Below are positions 30,676-39,676 of a stretch of 64,000 bases of DNA, in pieces. Made by a program: the position numbers and the translations under genes. The stretch is from JAJFHI01 sp050633705 (GTDB lineage: Bacteria > Pseudomonadota > Alphaproteobacteria > Rhizobiales > Hyphomicrobiaceae). The notes under the pieces were generated by a model. The model saw only the letters and a list, made by a program, of their open reading frames with translations. It made no database searches and was not told where the DNA came from. Position 1 is the stretch's first letter. Every line of letters begins with the position of its first letter. The stretch spans positions 251,738-315,737 of the forward strand of contig JBOEGZ010000006.1 in the NCBI GenBank assembly GCA_050633705.1. Reading direction: 5' to 3'.

Positions 30676-33600
30676 TTACTCTGCTGCTGCAGGTGGCAGC
30701 TGTTTGGCAGGTCCAGAATCTGGTCCCGCATCACCACCGGCTTCAATCTCATCGTCATCGTCGCCTTTGTTCGTCAGCTCAACGTTTAGACCAAGGGCAC
30801 GCATTTCCTTGACCAACACGTTGAAGCTTTCCGGCACGCCGGCTTCGAAGGTGTCGTCACCGCGTACGATGGATTCGTAAACCTTCGTACGACCAGCAAC
30901 GTCATCTGACTTCACTGTCAGCATTTCCTGCAAGGTGTAGGCGGCGCCGTAAGCTTCCAGTGCCCAAACCTCCATCTCACCAAAACGCTGACCACCAAAT
31001 TGGGCTTTACCACCCAGTGGCTGTTGCGTGACAAGTGAGTATGGTCCAATCGAACGGGCGTGGATCTTGTCGTCCACCAAGTGGTGAAGCTTCAAGACAT
31101 ACTTGTAACCCACAGTGACCTTGCGATCGAAGGCATCGCCTGTTCGTCCATCGCGCAACTGCACCTGACCGGAACTATCGAAGCCAGCTTTTTCAAGCAT
31201 ATTCACAACGTCCGGTTCGCGGGCGCCGTCAAACACTGGCGTTGCGATCGGAACACCGTTGCGGAGATTTTCCGCAGCCGCCACAAGATCGGTATCCGTC
31301 ACGTCAGCAGGACTTTGGCCTGACTCGTTGTAGATATTCTCCATCTCACGACGCAGGTGCTCCAATTGTCCGCTGGCATTGTATTCCTCCAACGCCTCAT
31401 CGATTGCACGCCCCAAACCACGGCACGCCCAACCCATATGCGTTTCGAGAATTTGTCCGACGTTCATGCGACTTGGCACGCCCAATGGGTTCAGCACGAC
31501 GTCAACATGCGTGCCATCTTCCAGGAACGGCATATCTTCACACGGTACAATACGCGAAACCACACCCTTGTTGCCGTGACGTCCAGCCATCTTGTCGCCC
31601 GGTTGCAGCTTACGCTTCACCGCAACAAACACTTTGACCATTTTCATCACGCCCGGAGGCATTTCATCGCCGCGTTGCAGTTTATCGACCTTATCAACGA
31701 AGCGCCGCTCGAGGCTCTTTTTGGCGTCCTCGTACTGCTTATTGATGGCTTCAACTTCGCCTTGAGCTTTTTCGTCAGCCAGACCGATTTCCCACCACTG
31801 ACTACGTGGGATATCAGCCAAAACTTCTTCATCGACGTTGGTGCCGCTGCGCGCGCCTTTCGGACCCTTGGCAACTTCTTTGCCCATAATCACTTCTTTA
31901 AGACGGGCATAGACGTTGCGATCAAGAATCTGTAACTCGTCATCGCGGTCTTTCGCGAGGCGTTCGATTTCTTCGCGTTCAATCGACATCGCGCGTTCGT
32001 CTTTATCAACTCCGTGTCGGTTGAAGACGCGCACCTCAACGATAGTACCAGCCACACCAGGTGGCAGACGTAGCGAGGTGTCACGAACGTCTGAAGCTTT
32101 CTCACCAAAGATCGCACGCAGGAGCTTTTCTTCCGGCGTCATTGGGCTTTCGCCCTTTGGTGTGATCTTACCAACGAGAATATCGCCAGGATGCACTTCA
32201 GCACCGATATAGACGATACCAGCCTCGTCGAGATTCTTCAGCGCTTCTTCCGAAACGTTTGGAATGTCGCGTGTGATTTCCTCTGGGCCAAGCTTGGTAT
32301 CGCGGGCCATCACCTCAAATTCATCAATGTGAATCGACGTGAAGATGTCGTTTGAGACAACCTTTTCGGACAACAGAATAGAGTCCTCAAAGTTGTATCC
32401 CATCCACGGCATGAACGCGACGAGCACGTTCTTGCCCAGCGCCAAATCACCAAGATCGGTCGAAGGACCATCGGCGATAATCTCACCCTGGCGCACCCGG
32501 TCACCAACATTCACCAGAGGACGCTGATTGATACAGGTGTTTTGGTTCGAACGCTGGAACTTGCGCAAACGATAGATGTCGACACCTGGCTTGGACGCAT
32601 CGGTCTCTTCCGTCGCGCGGATCACGATACGTGTGGCATCGACTTGGTCGATAACACCGGTCCGGCGGGCTGCGATTGCAGCACCGGAATCGCGTGCCAC
32701 AACTTCTTCCATGCCGGTGCCAACCAAAGGCGCTTCCGCCTTGATCAACGGCACGGCCTGACGTTGCATGTTTGAACCCATGAGGGCACGGTTGGCGTCA
32801 TCGTTTTCCAGGAACGGAATGAGCGCTGCCGCAACCGACACAAGCTGTTTTGGCGAAACGTCGATCAGATCGACAACATCGGATGGAACGAGCAACACGT
32901 CGCCGTTAAAGCGGCATGTGACGAGGTCTTTTGCAAAACGACCCTTCTCATCGATATCAGCATTCGCTTGCGCAACGTGATGGCGCATTTCTTCCATCGC
33001 CGACAGGTAAACGACGTCATCTGTCACGCGACCATCAACAACCTTGCGATAAGGGCTTTCGATAAAGCCATATTTGTTGACACGAGCAAAAGTCGCCAGC
33101 GAGTTGATCAGACCAATGTTTGGCCCTTCCGGCGTTTCAATCGGACAGATGCGGCCATAGTGCGTTGGGTGAACGTCACGCACTTCAAAGCCAGCGCGCT
33201 CACGCGTCAGACCGCCTGGACCCAATGCTGAAAGACGACGTTTGTGCGTGATTTCAGACAGCGGGTTGGTTTGGTCCATGAACTGGGACAACTGCGAGGA
33301 CCCGAAGAACTCACGAACGGCAGCAGCGGCTGGTTTCGCATTGATCAGGTCTTGTGGCATCACCGTGTCGATATCGACCGACGACATGCGTTCCTTGATC
33401 GCGCGTTCCATTCTGAGCAAACCAACACGGTATTGGTTTTCCATCAACTCACCAACCGAACGAACACGGCGGTTGCCGAGGTGGTCGATGTCGTCGATGT
33501 CACCGCGCCCATCGCGCAGGTTTACGATCGTGCGCACGACACCGAGAATATCATCTTTGCGCAGCACGCGAACTGTATCTTCCGCAGGCTCAAAGTCTGA

Positions 33601-34863
33601 CAGCTCAGCCAGACGCATATTCATCTTCACACGACCAACGGCTGAAAGGTCGTAACGTTCGGAATCAAAGAACAGGCCTTCAAATAGCGCGGTCGCTGTC
33701 TCAACAGTTGGCGGCTCACCCGGACGCATGACGCGGTAGATGTCCATCAACGCTTCATCGGAGTTGGCGTTCTTGTCGACAGCCAATGTGTTGCGGATGA
33801 AAGCACCCACATTCACGTGGTCAATGTCGAGAATTGGGAACTCTTTGATCTTTTGATCTTTAAGCTCTGCCAACAATTCTTCCGTGAGCTCAGAACCGGC
33901 CTCGGCATAGATCTGTCCAGTATCAAGATTGACAATATCTTCAGCCAAGTAGCGCCCGGAAAGATCTTCTGGAGCGACCAGAATTTCTTTCAAGCCATCG
34001 GCTGCCAAATCACGTGCTTTGCGCGCAAGCAATTTCTCACCCGCTGACACGATAACTTCGCCGCCCTTGGCGTTGCGCAGATCTGCAATCGGCGTCATGC
34101 CGCGCATTTTCTTAGCATCGAACGGCATTTTCCAGCCGAGCTTGGAATCCTTGATCGCGATCTTGTCATAGAAGATATCGAGGATTTCTTCGTCATTGTG
34201 CCCCAGCGCATAGAGAAGCGTTGTCACTGGCAGCTTCCGGCGACGGTCGATGCGGGTGTAAATGACGTCCTTGGCATCAAACTCAAGATCGAGCCATGAG
34301 CCACGGTAAGGAATAATGCGGGCTGCAAACAGCAACTTCCCAGAGACGTGTGTTTTACCACGGTCATGATCGAAGAAGACGCCTGGCGAACGGTGCATCT
34401 GACTGACGATCACACGCTCTGTACCGTTGATAACGAACGTACCGTTCGAGGTCATTAGAGGCATATCGCCCATATAAACGTCTTGCTCTTTGACGTCTTT
34501 GATCGACTTTGATCCCGTCTCTTCGTTGATATCGAAGACGATCAGGCGCAGCTTCACCTTCAATGGCGCGGAATAGGTCATATCCCGCTGCATGCACTCT
34601 TCTACGTCATATTTTGGTGGTTCAAATTCGTACGCGACAAACTCCAGCGTCGACTTGCCTGCGAAGTCGGAAATTGGAAAAACCGACTTGAATACAGACT
34701 GCAAGCCCTGGTCGTCTGAACGCCCACCCTCCGGCTCTTTGACCATGAGGAAATCATCGTAGGAACTTTTCTGCACCTCGATGAGGTTTGGCATTTCTGC
34801 CACCTCGCGGATTGATCCAAACTTACGACGAAGTCGCTTGCGGCCGTTGAACATCTCGGTCAT
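30676..34863 (-). CDS. rpoB: DNA-directed RNA polymerase beta subunit
   Basis: A 1395-residue protein. The start is the ATG at 34863 (MTEMFNGRKRLRRKFG), with AAGGA six bases upstream; a TTG six bases earlier is in frame but has no such site. The rifampicin pocket SSQLSQFMDQTNPLSEITHK has the wild-type Asp, His and Ser residues (the cluster continues with RRLSALGPGG). The conserved KMAGRHGNKGVVS active-centre segment and the C-terminal LLKE-like region (SFNVLVKEMRALGLNVEL) are present. A short acidic and Pro/Ala tail ends the protein. Confidence 0.99.
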   Translation of the reverse strand: MTEMFNGRKRLRRKFGSIREVAEMPNLIEVQKSSYDDFLMVKEPEGGRSDDQGLQSVFKSVFPISDFAGKSTLEFVAYEFEPPKYDVEECMQRDMTYSAPLKVKLRLIVFDINEETGSKSIKDVKEQDVYMGDMPLMTSNGTFVINGTERVIVSQMHRSPGVFFDHDRGKTHVSGKLLFAARIIPYRGSWLDLEFDAKDVIYTRIDRRRKLPVTTLLYALGHNDEEILDIFYDKIAIKDSKLGWKMPFDAKKMRGMTPIADLRNAKGGEVIVSAGEKLLARKARDLAADGLKEILVAPEDLSGRYLAEDIVNLDTGQIYAEAGSELTEELLAELKDQKIKEFPILDIDHVNVGAFIRNTLAVDKNANSDEALMDIYRVMRPGEPPTVETATALFEGLFFDSERYDLSAVGRVKMNMRLAELSDFEPAEDTVRVLRKDDILGVVRTIVNLRDGRGDIDDIDHLGNRRVRSVGELMENQYRVGLLRMERAIKERMSSVDIDTVMPQDLINAKPAAAAVREFFGSSQLSQFMDQTNPLSEITHKRRLSALGPGGLTRERAGFEVRDVHPTHYGRICPIETPEGPNIGLINSLATFARVNKYGFIESPYRKVVDGRVTDDVVYLSAMEEMRHHVAQANADIDEKGRFAKDLVTCRFNGDVLLVPSDVVDLIDVSPKQLVSVAAALIPFLENDDANRALMGSNMQRQAVPLIKAEAPLVGTGMEEVVARDSGAAIAARRTGVIDQVDATRIVIRATEETDASKPGVDIYRLRKFQRSNQNTCINQRPLVNVGDRVRQGEIIADGPSTDLGDLALGKNVLVAFMPWMGYNFEDSILLSEKVVSNDIFTSIHIDEFEVMARDTKLGPEEITRDIPNVSEEALKNLDEAGIVYIGAEVHPGDILVGKITPKGESPMTPEEKLLRAIFGEKASDVRDTSLRLPPGVAGTIVEVRVFNRHGVDKDERAMSIEREEIERLAKDRDDELQILDRNVYARLKEVIMGKEVAKGPKGARSGTNVDEEVLADIPRSQWWEIGLADEKAQGEVEAINKQYEDAKKSLERRFVDKVDKLQRGDEMPPGVMKMVKVFVAVKRKLQPGDKMAGRHGNKGVVSRIVPCEDMPFLEDGTHVDVVLNPLGVPSRMNVGQILETHMGWACRGLGRAIDEALEEYNASGQLEHLRREMENIYNESGQSPADVTDTDLVAAAENLRNGVPIATPVFDGAREPDVVNMLEKAGFDSSGQVQLRDGRTGDAFDRKVTVGYKYVLKLHHLVDDKIHARSIGPYSLVTQQPLGGKAQFGGQRFGEMEVWALEAYGAAYTLQEMLTVKSDDVAGRTKVYESIVRGDDTFEAGVPESFNVLVKEMRALGLNVELTNKGDDDDEIEAGGDAGPDSGPAKQLPPAAAE

Positions 34864-34947
34864 GCCCAATCCTTCGAATTATTATCGCGGGTGACGGGCC
34901 CGCTGTTGGTCGTGTGCACGAAGGGCGCCATCCTTCATGCCTGAAAC

Positions 34948-35111
34948 GGTTCACCGGAGCACCCTTTTCAAGGTGTTTTTGCACCCCTCAAAGGTCCTCC
35001 GGAGAACCGTCATTTAAAAGATGAACCCGCTGGTTTACAAAAGTTTGCAGCGACCATCTTTTAAAGAAGATCGTGGTGGGGACCTGACGCAAACGCCAAA
35101 TCCCCGCCACG
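34948..35111 (-). promoter_or_regulatory. Highly structured rplL-rpoB intergenic leader
   Basis: Three long inverted repeats fill this spacer. CGTGGTGGGGA (35072-35082) pairs with TCCCCGCCACG (35101-35111), 11 bp with one wobble, directly after rplL. TTTAAAAGATG (35013-35023) pairs perfectly with CATCTTTTAAA (35055-35065). GGTTCACCGGAG (34948-34959) pairs with CTCCGGAGAACC (34997-35008), 12 positions with one mismatch, enclosing a further CACC...GGTG hairpin at 34960-34975. In E. coli this junction has an attenuator and an RNase III site that set the ratio of L12 to beta subunit; a similar role here is inferred. Confidence 0.6.
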
Positions 35112-35118
35112 TTTCGAA

Positions 35119-35490
35119 CTACTTGAGTTCGACAGAAGCACCAGCTTCTTCGAGCTTTTTCTTAAGCTCTTCAGCTTCAGCTTTGTCGACGCCTTCTTTG
35201 ACGGCTTTACCACCAGCTTCGACAAGTTCTTTCGCTTCCTTCAGGCCAAGACCTGTGATGGCGCGAACTTCCTTGATGACGTTGATTTTCTTGTCGCCTG
35301 GAGAAACCAATACAACGTCAAATTCTGATTTTTCTTCAGCAGCAGCACCGCCACCAGCGGCAGGAGCTGCAACAGCAACAGCGGCAGCAGCAGAAACGCC
35401 CCACTTTTCTTCAAGCTGCGTTGCAAGTTCAGCAGCTTCCAAAACAGTTAAGCTAGAGAGGTCGTCAATAATCTTTGTAAGATCAGTCAT
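35119..35490 (-). CDS. rplL: 50S ribosomal protein L7/L12
   Basis: A 123-residue protein: N-terminal dimerisation helices (TKIIDDLSSLTVLEAAEL), an Ala/Gly-rich hinge (about 36-53) and the factor-binding domain (EKSEFDVVLVSPGDKKINVIK onward, about 54-123, with GLGLKEAKELVE). It forms the flexible stalk that recruits EF-Tu and EF-G. It follows rplJ by 85 bases. Confidence 0.98.
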   Translation of the reverse strand: MTDLTKIIDDLSSLTVLEAAELATQLEEKWGVSAAAAVAVAAPAAGGGAAAEEKSEFDVVLVSPGDKKINVIKEVRAITGLGLKEAKELVEAGGKAVKEGVDKAEAEELKKKLEEAGASVELK

Positions 35491-35575
35491 CGTTTAAGTC
35501 CTTAGGTTCAAACCTTATCAGTGTCTCAGCATGTGCCCATCAAGGCGCCATGCCATGGATTTCGTATCGGGCCCG

Positions 35576-36094
35576 TTAAGCAGCTTCGTCGGCGCTTGCC
35601 TTGGCTTGAACAACTCGTGTGAGCTTAGCACTTGGCTCTTTGATCGTGCGGACGATTTTCGTCTGTGGCGCGGTCAAGAGGCTAATGATCTTAGCTCTGA
35701 GTTCGTCAAGCGATGGCAGTGCAGCGAGTGCTTTGACAGCATCTGCGTCGAGAACAGTTTCCCCCATCGTTCCGCCAAGAACGACAAGCTTGTCGTTCGT
35801 TTTGGAATAATCGACGGCGGCCTTGGCTGCTGCAACCGGATCGTCTGAATAGGCGATGCAGGTTGGACCGTTGAACAAATCAGCGATCCCAGCAGATGGG
35901 GTGTTGTCGAGCGCAAGTTTTGCCAACCGGTTTTTGGCCACTTTGACTTTCCCACCAGCGTCGGCGACGCTTTTGCGGTAGGCAGTCATTTCAGCGACCG
36001 TCATTCCGGAATAGTGGGCCACAACAACCACGCCTGTGTCCTTGAACACATCGTGTAGCTGGGCTACGAGCTCACGTTTCGCGGCTCTTTCCAC
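35576..36094 (-). CDS. rplJ: 50S ribosomal protein L10, GTG start
   Basis: A 172-residue protein starting with GTG at 36094 (MERAAKRELVAQLHDVF) and a GAGGAG ribosome site about eight bases upstream. It has VVVAHYSGMTVAEMTAYRK and FNGPTCIAYSDDPVAAAKA, typical of L10, and a C-terminal helix that binds L12 dimers. L10 (with L12) usually represses its own operon by binding the leader. Confidence 0.97.
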   Translation of the reverse strand: MERAAKRELVAQLHDVFKDTGVVVVAHYSGMTVAEMTAYRKSVADAGGKVKVAKNRLAKLALDNTPSAGIADLFNGPTCIAYSDDPVAAAKAAVDYSKTNDKLVVLGGTMGETVLDADAVKALAALPSLDELRAKIISLLTAPQTKIVRTIKEPSAKLTRVVQAKASADEAA

Positions 36095-36490
36095 TGGCTA
36101 ACTCCTCATGTTGCAGGTGCGGTTTAATTTGCCGCCCCCTGCGGGTTGCACCTTGCTGTTTCAAACCAAATTGCTTTGGTCAAAAACAACGCTTCGTTCC
36201 TGTCCTCCGCGCTTGCCTTAAAAAAACAGCACGGGTGCGACCCAGAAGGTTCAAACCAAATACTTCAGAAACGAGGTCTTCCTCGCCCAAATCTTTGATT
36301 TGTCTCCTATCTCATGCCGGCCCATTTGGCTTAAGCGAAATCCCTGACAAGCAAGCATCCCACACCGACAGTCTCGGACAGGTTCAAACCGAAGAACATT
36401 GAGATCGAAATCTCGCGGCTTTCCGATTTGACCTCTAAGACCGACACGCTCATTTCAAAGCGCTCCCGACCTTAGAAATTCTAGTTCGTA
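36095..36490 (-). other. rplA-rplJ spacer: rplJL leader region
   Basis: About 400 bases without a gene. Next to rplJ lies a stem-loop (36115-36153, listed separately). A decamer GGTTCAAACC occurs at 36248-36257 and 36381-36390, and a one-base variant GTTTCAAACC at 36158-36167. A GGGT-CGC-ACCC mini-hairpin followed shortly by a run of eight T (about 36220-36243, minus strand) may be a weak terminator for rplKA. I do not see a convincing promoter. Confidence 0.45.
36115..36153 (-). promoter_or_regulatory. Candidate L10-binding leader stem before rplJ
   Basis: In the rplJ leader AGGTGC (minus strand, from 36153) pairs with GCACCT (ending at 36115), and inside it GCGG pairs with CCGC around an A/T-rich loop. 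An asymmetric internal bulge contains AACCCGCAGGG. It ends about 20 bases before the rplJ start. Known L10 leaders are bulged stems at this place; this one is assigned only by position and shape. Confidence 0.4.
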
Positions 36491-37234
36491 TTAAGCGTCA
36501 CCCGCCAACACAGAACCAACGTCAACTTTGACGCCAGGCCCCATCGTTGATGAGATCGAGATCCGCTTAACGTAAGTACCTTTTGCGCCCGTTGGCTTGG
36601 CCTTGGCCACCGCATCAACGAAGGCTTTGATGTTTGTCACAAGGTCTGCTTCCGAGAAGCTCGCCTTGCCAACACCAGCATGAATGATGCCAGACTTTTC
36701 AACGCGGAATTCAACCGCGCCACCCTTAGCGCCCTTTACAGCCGCCTCGATGTCCATCGTTACTGTGCCAACGCGTGGGTTTGGCATCATGCCGCGCGGG
36801 CCTAACACCTTACCAAGGCGACCGACAAGACCCATCATATCTGGTGTCGCAATACAGCGATCGAAATCGATGTTGCCTTTCGAAACCTGTTCGACGAGGT
36901 CTTCGGCCCCAACAATATCAGCGCCTGCAGCTTTTGCTTCGTCCGCTTTCTTGTCGCGAGCAAAAACAGCGACCTTCGCTGTGCGGCCTGAGCCCTTCGG
37001 CAATTGGCAAACACCGCGGACCATTTGGTCTGCGTGTTTGGGATCAACGCCGAGGTTCATTGCGATTTCAATGGTCTCGTCGAATTTCGCTTTCGCGCGC
37101 TCTTTCATCAGCTTTACAGCTTCGGCGATTGCATAGGTTTCGTCGCGAGAATAACCCTGCTGGGCTGCAGCAAAACGCTTGCCGCCTGCAGCGCGTGTGG
37201 CGCGAATTTGTTCAGGTGTGTGTGTTGTTGCCAT
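36491..37234 (-). CDS. rplA: 50S ribosomal protein L1
   Basis: A 247-residue protein starting at the ATG at 37234 (MATTHTPEQIRATRAAGGKR), four bases after rplK; an upstream in-frame extension overlaps rplK and does not match the family. It has FDETIEIAMNLGVDPKHADQ (about 50-69) and the MMPNPRVGTVT motif (about 146-156). L1 forms the mobile stalk at the E site and, in other bacteria, represses rplKA by binding its mRNA. Confidence 0.97.
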   Translation of the reverse strand: MATTHTPEQIRATRAAGGKRFAAAQQGYSRDETYAIAEAVKLMKERAKAKFDETIEIAMNLGVDPKHADQMVRGVCQLPKGSGRTAKVAVFARDKKADEAKAAGADIVGAEDLVEQVSKGNIDFDRCIATPDMMGLVGRLGKVLGPRGMMPNPRVGTVTMDIEAAVKGAKGGAVEFRVEKSGIIHAGVGKASFSEADLVTNIKAFVDAVAKAKPTGAKGTYVKRISISSTMGPGVKVDVGSVLAGDA

Positions 37235-37238
37235 GATC

Positions 37239-37667
37239 TTATTCCACCACCTCGATACCCATTGACCGTGCTGAGCCAGCAATTGTGCGTGCCGCTTGCT
37301 CGACGTCGTCTGTATTCAAATCCACCAGTTTCAGCTCAGCGATTTCGCGAACCTGTTTCATCGTGACCGAGCCAGCAGTATTGCGCCCAGGCTCTTGACT
37401 GCCAGATGACAGCTTGGCTGCCTTCTTTAAGTAGAACGACGCTGGCGGCGTCTTCATTACAAACGTGAATGACTTGTCTGTGAAAACTGTGATCTTCACT
37501 GGAATAGGTGTGTCTGGTTCGACATCTTTCGTTTTGGCGTTAAACGCCTTACAAAATTCCATGATGTTGACACCGCGCTGGCCAAGCGCAGGACCGATTG
37601 GTGGCGACGGGTTCGCCTTGCCAGCCGGCACCTGTAGGTTGATAAAGCCGTCAATTTTCTTCGCCAT
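37239..37667 (-). CDS. rplK: 50S ribosomal protein L11
   Basis: A 142-residue protein with the Pro-rich N-terminal segment AGKANPSPPIGPALGQRGVNI (around residues 16-36) and C-terminal rRNA-binding domain with AGSARSMGIEV. It is needed for RelA activation and GTPase-centre function. The ribosome site AGGGG lies in the loop of a small hairpin directly before the ATG. Confidence 0.98.
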   Translation of the reverse strand: MAKKIDGFINLQVPAGKANPSPPIGPALGQRGVNIMEFCKAFNAKTKDVEPDTPIPVKITVFTDKSFTFVMKTPPASFYLKKAAKLSSGSQEPGRNTAGSVTMKQVREIAELKLVDLNTDDVEQAARTIAGSARSMGIEVVE

Positions 37668-37704
37668 AAGTTCCCCTGAACTTTATGCGAGACCCAAAGG
37701 TCTC
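37668..37704 (-). promoter_or_regulatory. Two hairpins at the rplK translation start
   Basis: AAGTTC/GAACTT (37668-37683) forms a 6-bp stem whose four-base loop contains the AGGG of the ribosome site, ending right at the start codon. A second perfect stem, GAGACC/GGTCTC (37689-37704), lies just upstream. Position fits an L1 autoregulatory site, but the sequence similarity to known L1 sites has not been tested. Confidence 0.5.
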
Positions 37705-37893
37705 AGGGTTAGCGGTCCACGAAACAATCAACATCACCGATGCTGTCGCCTCTCCCGCACATGACTGGCGATATGGTCAAACACTTTGCCCGATCACCAA
37801 CCCGACACACCGTTGCGCCGGGATTTTCCGGTTGGCCACACACCCGTATTTCGGGCCGGCAGACAACCTAAAGCAAAATCGATAAGCCGCCTT

Positions 37894-38430
37894 TTAGCTG
37901 GCGACCTTCTCGACCTGGCCAAATTCCAATTCCACAGGCGTTGGACGACCAAAGATCGACACCGCCACCTTGAGCCTTGCACGCTCTTCGTCGACTTCCT
38001 CGACATGACCAGAGAACGATGCAAATGGCCCATCCGCCACTTTGACCTGTTCGCCAACTTCGAAACTGATCGTTGGCTTAGGACGCTCTACGCCTTCCTT
38101 CACTTGATGAAGGATGCGCATCGCCTCTTCTTCACCGATTGGCATCGGCTTATTGTCAGAGCCCAGGAAACCCGTAACTTTCGGTGTGTTTCGGATCATC
38201 ACGAACGCTGCGTCCGTCATCTCCATCTTCACCAACACGTATCCTGGCAAAAACTTGCGTTCCGTCTGAATTTTACGGCCACGCTTTACCTCAACGACAT
38301 CCTCGGTTGGCACCAAGACTTCTTCAAAAGCATCTTCCAAACCTTCTGCCTTCGCGCGCTCGATAATGGCATCAGCCACTTTGCGCTCAAAGTTTGTGTA
38401 AGCATGAACGATGTACCAGCGCTTGGTCAT
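37894..38430 (-). CDS. nusG: Transcription termination/antitermination protein NusG
   Basis: A 178-residue protein: NGN domain (RWYIVHAYTNFERKVADAI, about 3-21) that binds RNA polymerase, and a C-terminal KOW domain (FEVGEQVKVADGPFASFSG, about 123-141) that contacts Rho or S10. The secE-nusG-rplK order is standard. Confidence 0.98.
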   Translation of the reverse strand: MTKRWYIVHAYTNFERKVADAIIERAKAEGLEDAFEEVLVPTEDVVEVKRGRKIQTERKFLPGYVLVKMEMTDAAFVMIRNTPKVTGFLGSDNKPMPIGEEEAMRILHQVKEGVERPKPTISFEVGEQVKVADGPFASFSGHVEEVDEERARLKVAVSIFGRPTPVELEFGQVEKVAS

Positions 38431-38509
38431 CCGTAGTCTCTATCTTCGCTTAGCTCGTGAGAAATCAGCCCGCAGCACCGCTGCCGACCGCGACAATAAA
38501 GCCGGTCAA

Positions 38510-38704
38510 TTACCGGCCGATATTCAAGATTGTGTTCACAATCCAACCCAACAGTTGGTCTGCAAAAAGAAAGAAGATTGCGGCCAACGACACCATGATC
38601 AAAACCATCACAGTGGTGATCCATACTTCTTTCCAAGTTGGCCAAGTGACTTTCGACACTTCAGCACGAACTTCCTGCGCGAATACAAACGGATTTTTCG
38701 CCAT
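38510..38704 (-). CDS. secE: Protein translocase subunit SecE
   Basis: A 64-residue single-span protein: amphipathic helix with EVRAEVSKVTWPTWKEVW (about 10-27) and one membrane segment (about 28-52). It clamps SecY (gene at 9434). Short form typical of alphaproteobacteria. Confidence 0.97.
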   Translation of the reverse strand: MAKNPFVFAQEVRAEVSKVTWPTWKEVWITTVMVLIMVSLAAIFFLFADQLLGWIVNTILNIGR

Positions 38705-38823
38705 CTAATCAGCTATCCAGAGGAGCTAAATTTCAAAAACTTCACTTGCAACAACAGCAACAACAGAAACGACAATTTGCACTGACTCCACCGCCCTCAC
38801 CGCGGAATCAATGCATAAGTCCT

Positions 38824-38898
38824 GGCAGGGGCGGGGGGACTTGAACCCACAACCTTCGGTTTTGGAGACCGACGCTCTACCAATTGAGCTACACCCCT
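38824..38898 (-). tRNA. tRNA-Trp (CCA anticodon)
   Basis: The minus strand folds into a full cloverleaf: acceptor AGGGGTG, anticodon loop CTCCAAA, T-loop TTCAAGT, and an encoded CCA end. Located just before secE, as in most proteobacteria. Confidence 0.95.
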
Positions 38899-39052
38899 AA
38901 GCTGGCTTTGTGGCGTCTGTCACACTGCGCAAGGCGCGCATCTCTAACCCATCAAAAGCAGGTTGTCACGTGCCAAGATAGCTTTTTGCTTGCGTGTGTC
39001 CATTTTACTCTATTGTAGACGCATTAACTATTTTTATTCCGTATGCATTATA

Positions 39053-39373
39053 TTAAGCTGGCTCAACAACCACTGCGGTACCATAGGCCAGCACCTCCGT
39101 TACTGCAGACGCCATCTCATTGGCATCGTAGCGCATGGCAATAATCGCATTCGCGCCTTGGGCTTCAGCCTCACTAATCAAATTTTCATAGGCTTCCTGG
39201 CGCGCCTTTTCTGCCAATTCCGCATACAGAGAAATGCTGCCGCCAAGAAAAATTTGGATCGCAGCCCCAATATTCCCAACCACGCTGCGAGAACGGACGG
39301 AAAGACCGCGCGTGACCCCAATTGTTCTAGTTACGCGGTAGCCAGGAATTTCGTTGGTTGTAACGACGAGCAT
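39053..39373 (-). CDS. YbjQ/UPF0145-family protein
   Basis: A 106-residue protein from the ATG at 39373 (MLVVTTNEIPGYRV), the usual N-terminus of the family; a longer frame to 39430 is possible. Family features are GVTRGLSVRSRSVVGNIGAA and ANAIIAMRYDAN in the C-terminal half. The family forms pentamers of the YbjQ/heavy-metal-binding-like fold; its biochemical role is unsettled. It lies between tRNA-Trp and a lipoprotein gene, in a stretch where relatives often have tuf. Confidence 0.85.
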   Translation of the reverse strand: MLVVTTNEIPGYRVTRTIGVTRGLSVRSRSVVGNIGAAIQIFLGGSISLYAELAEKARQEAYENLISEAEAQGANAIIAMRYDANEMASAVTEVLAYGTAVVVEPA

Positions 39374-39676
39374 ATCTATATCCGTTTTGGGAGTGAGGAG
39401 GAGCGCGGGCGCCAATTTCGGCATGCTCAAAACTTCATAACGTGTTGCCGAGCACAGGTCAGGCGGAAAGCTTCAATCGTGACCCTCATCAGTCTTTTGT
39501 TAGCAAATGACCACGAGACTTCTCAACCAGTTCCGAAATAAGCCCCACAAAGCATCAATCCCGAGATGAGTTTCGTATTTCAACGCTGTCCACGCTAAAT
39601 GTCACGGACAGACGCCTGTTTCATTGACAATTTCACATTTATTCCGCACACGTGCTTTGCTGTTTTGGGGTAAACC
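39374..39676. other. Divergent spacer between the ybjQ-like and lipoprotein genes
   Basis: No gene is visible. A TTGACA hexamer (39624-39629, plus strand) stands about 50 bases before the lipoprotein start and may be its -35, but no good -10 follows at 16-18 bases. Confidence 0.35.
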
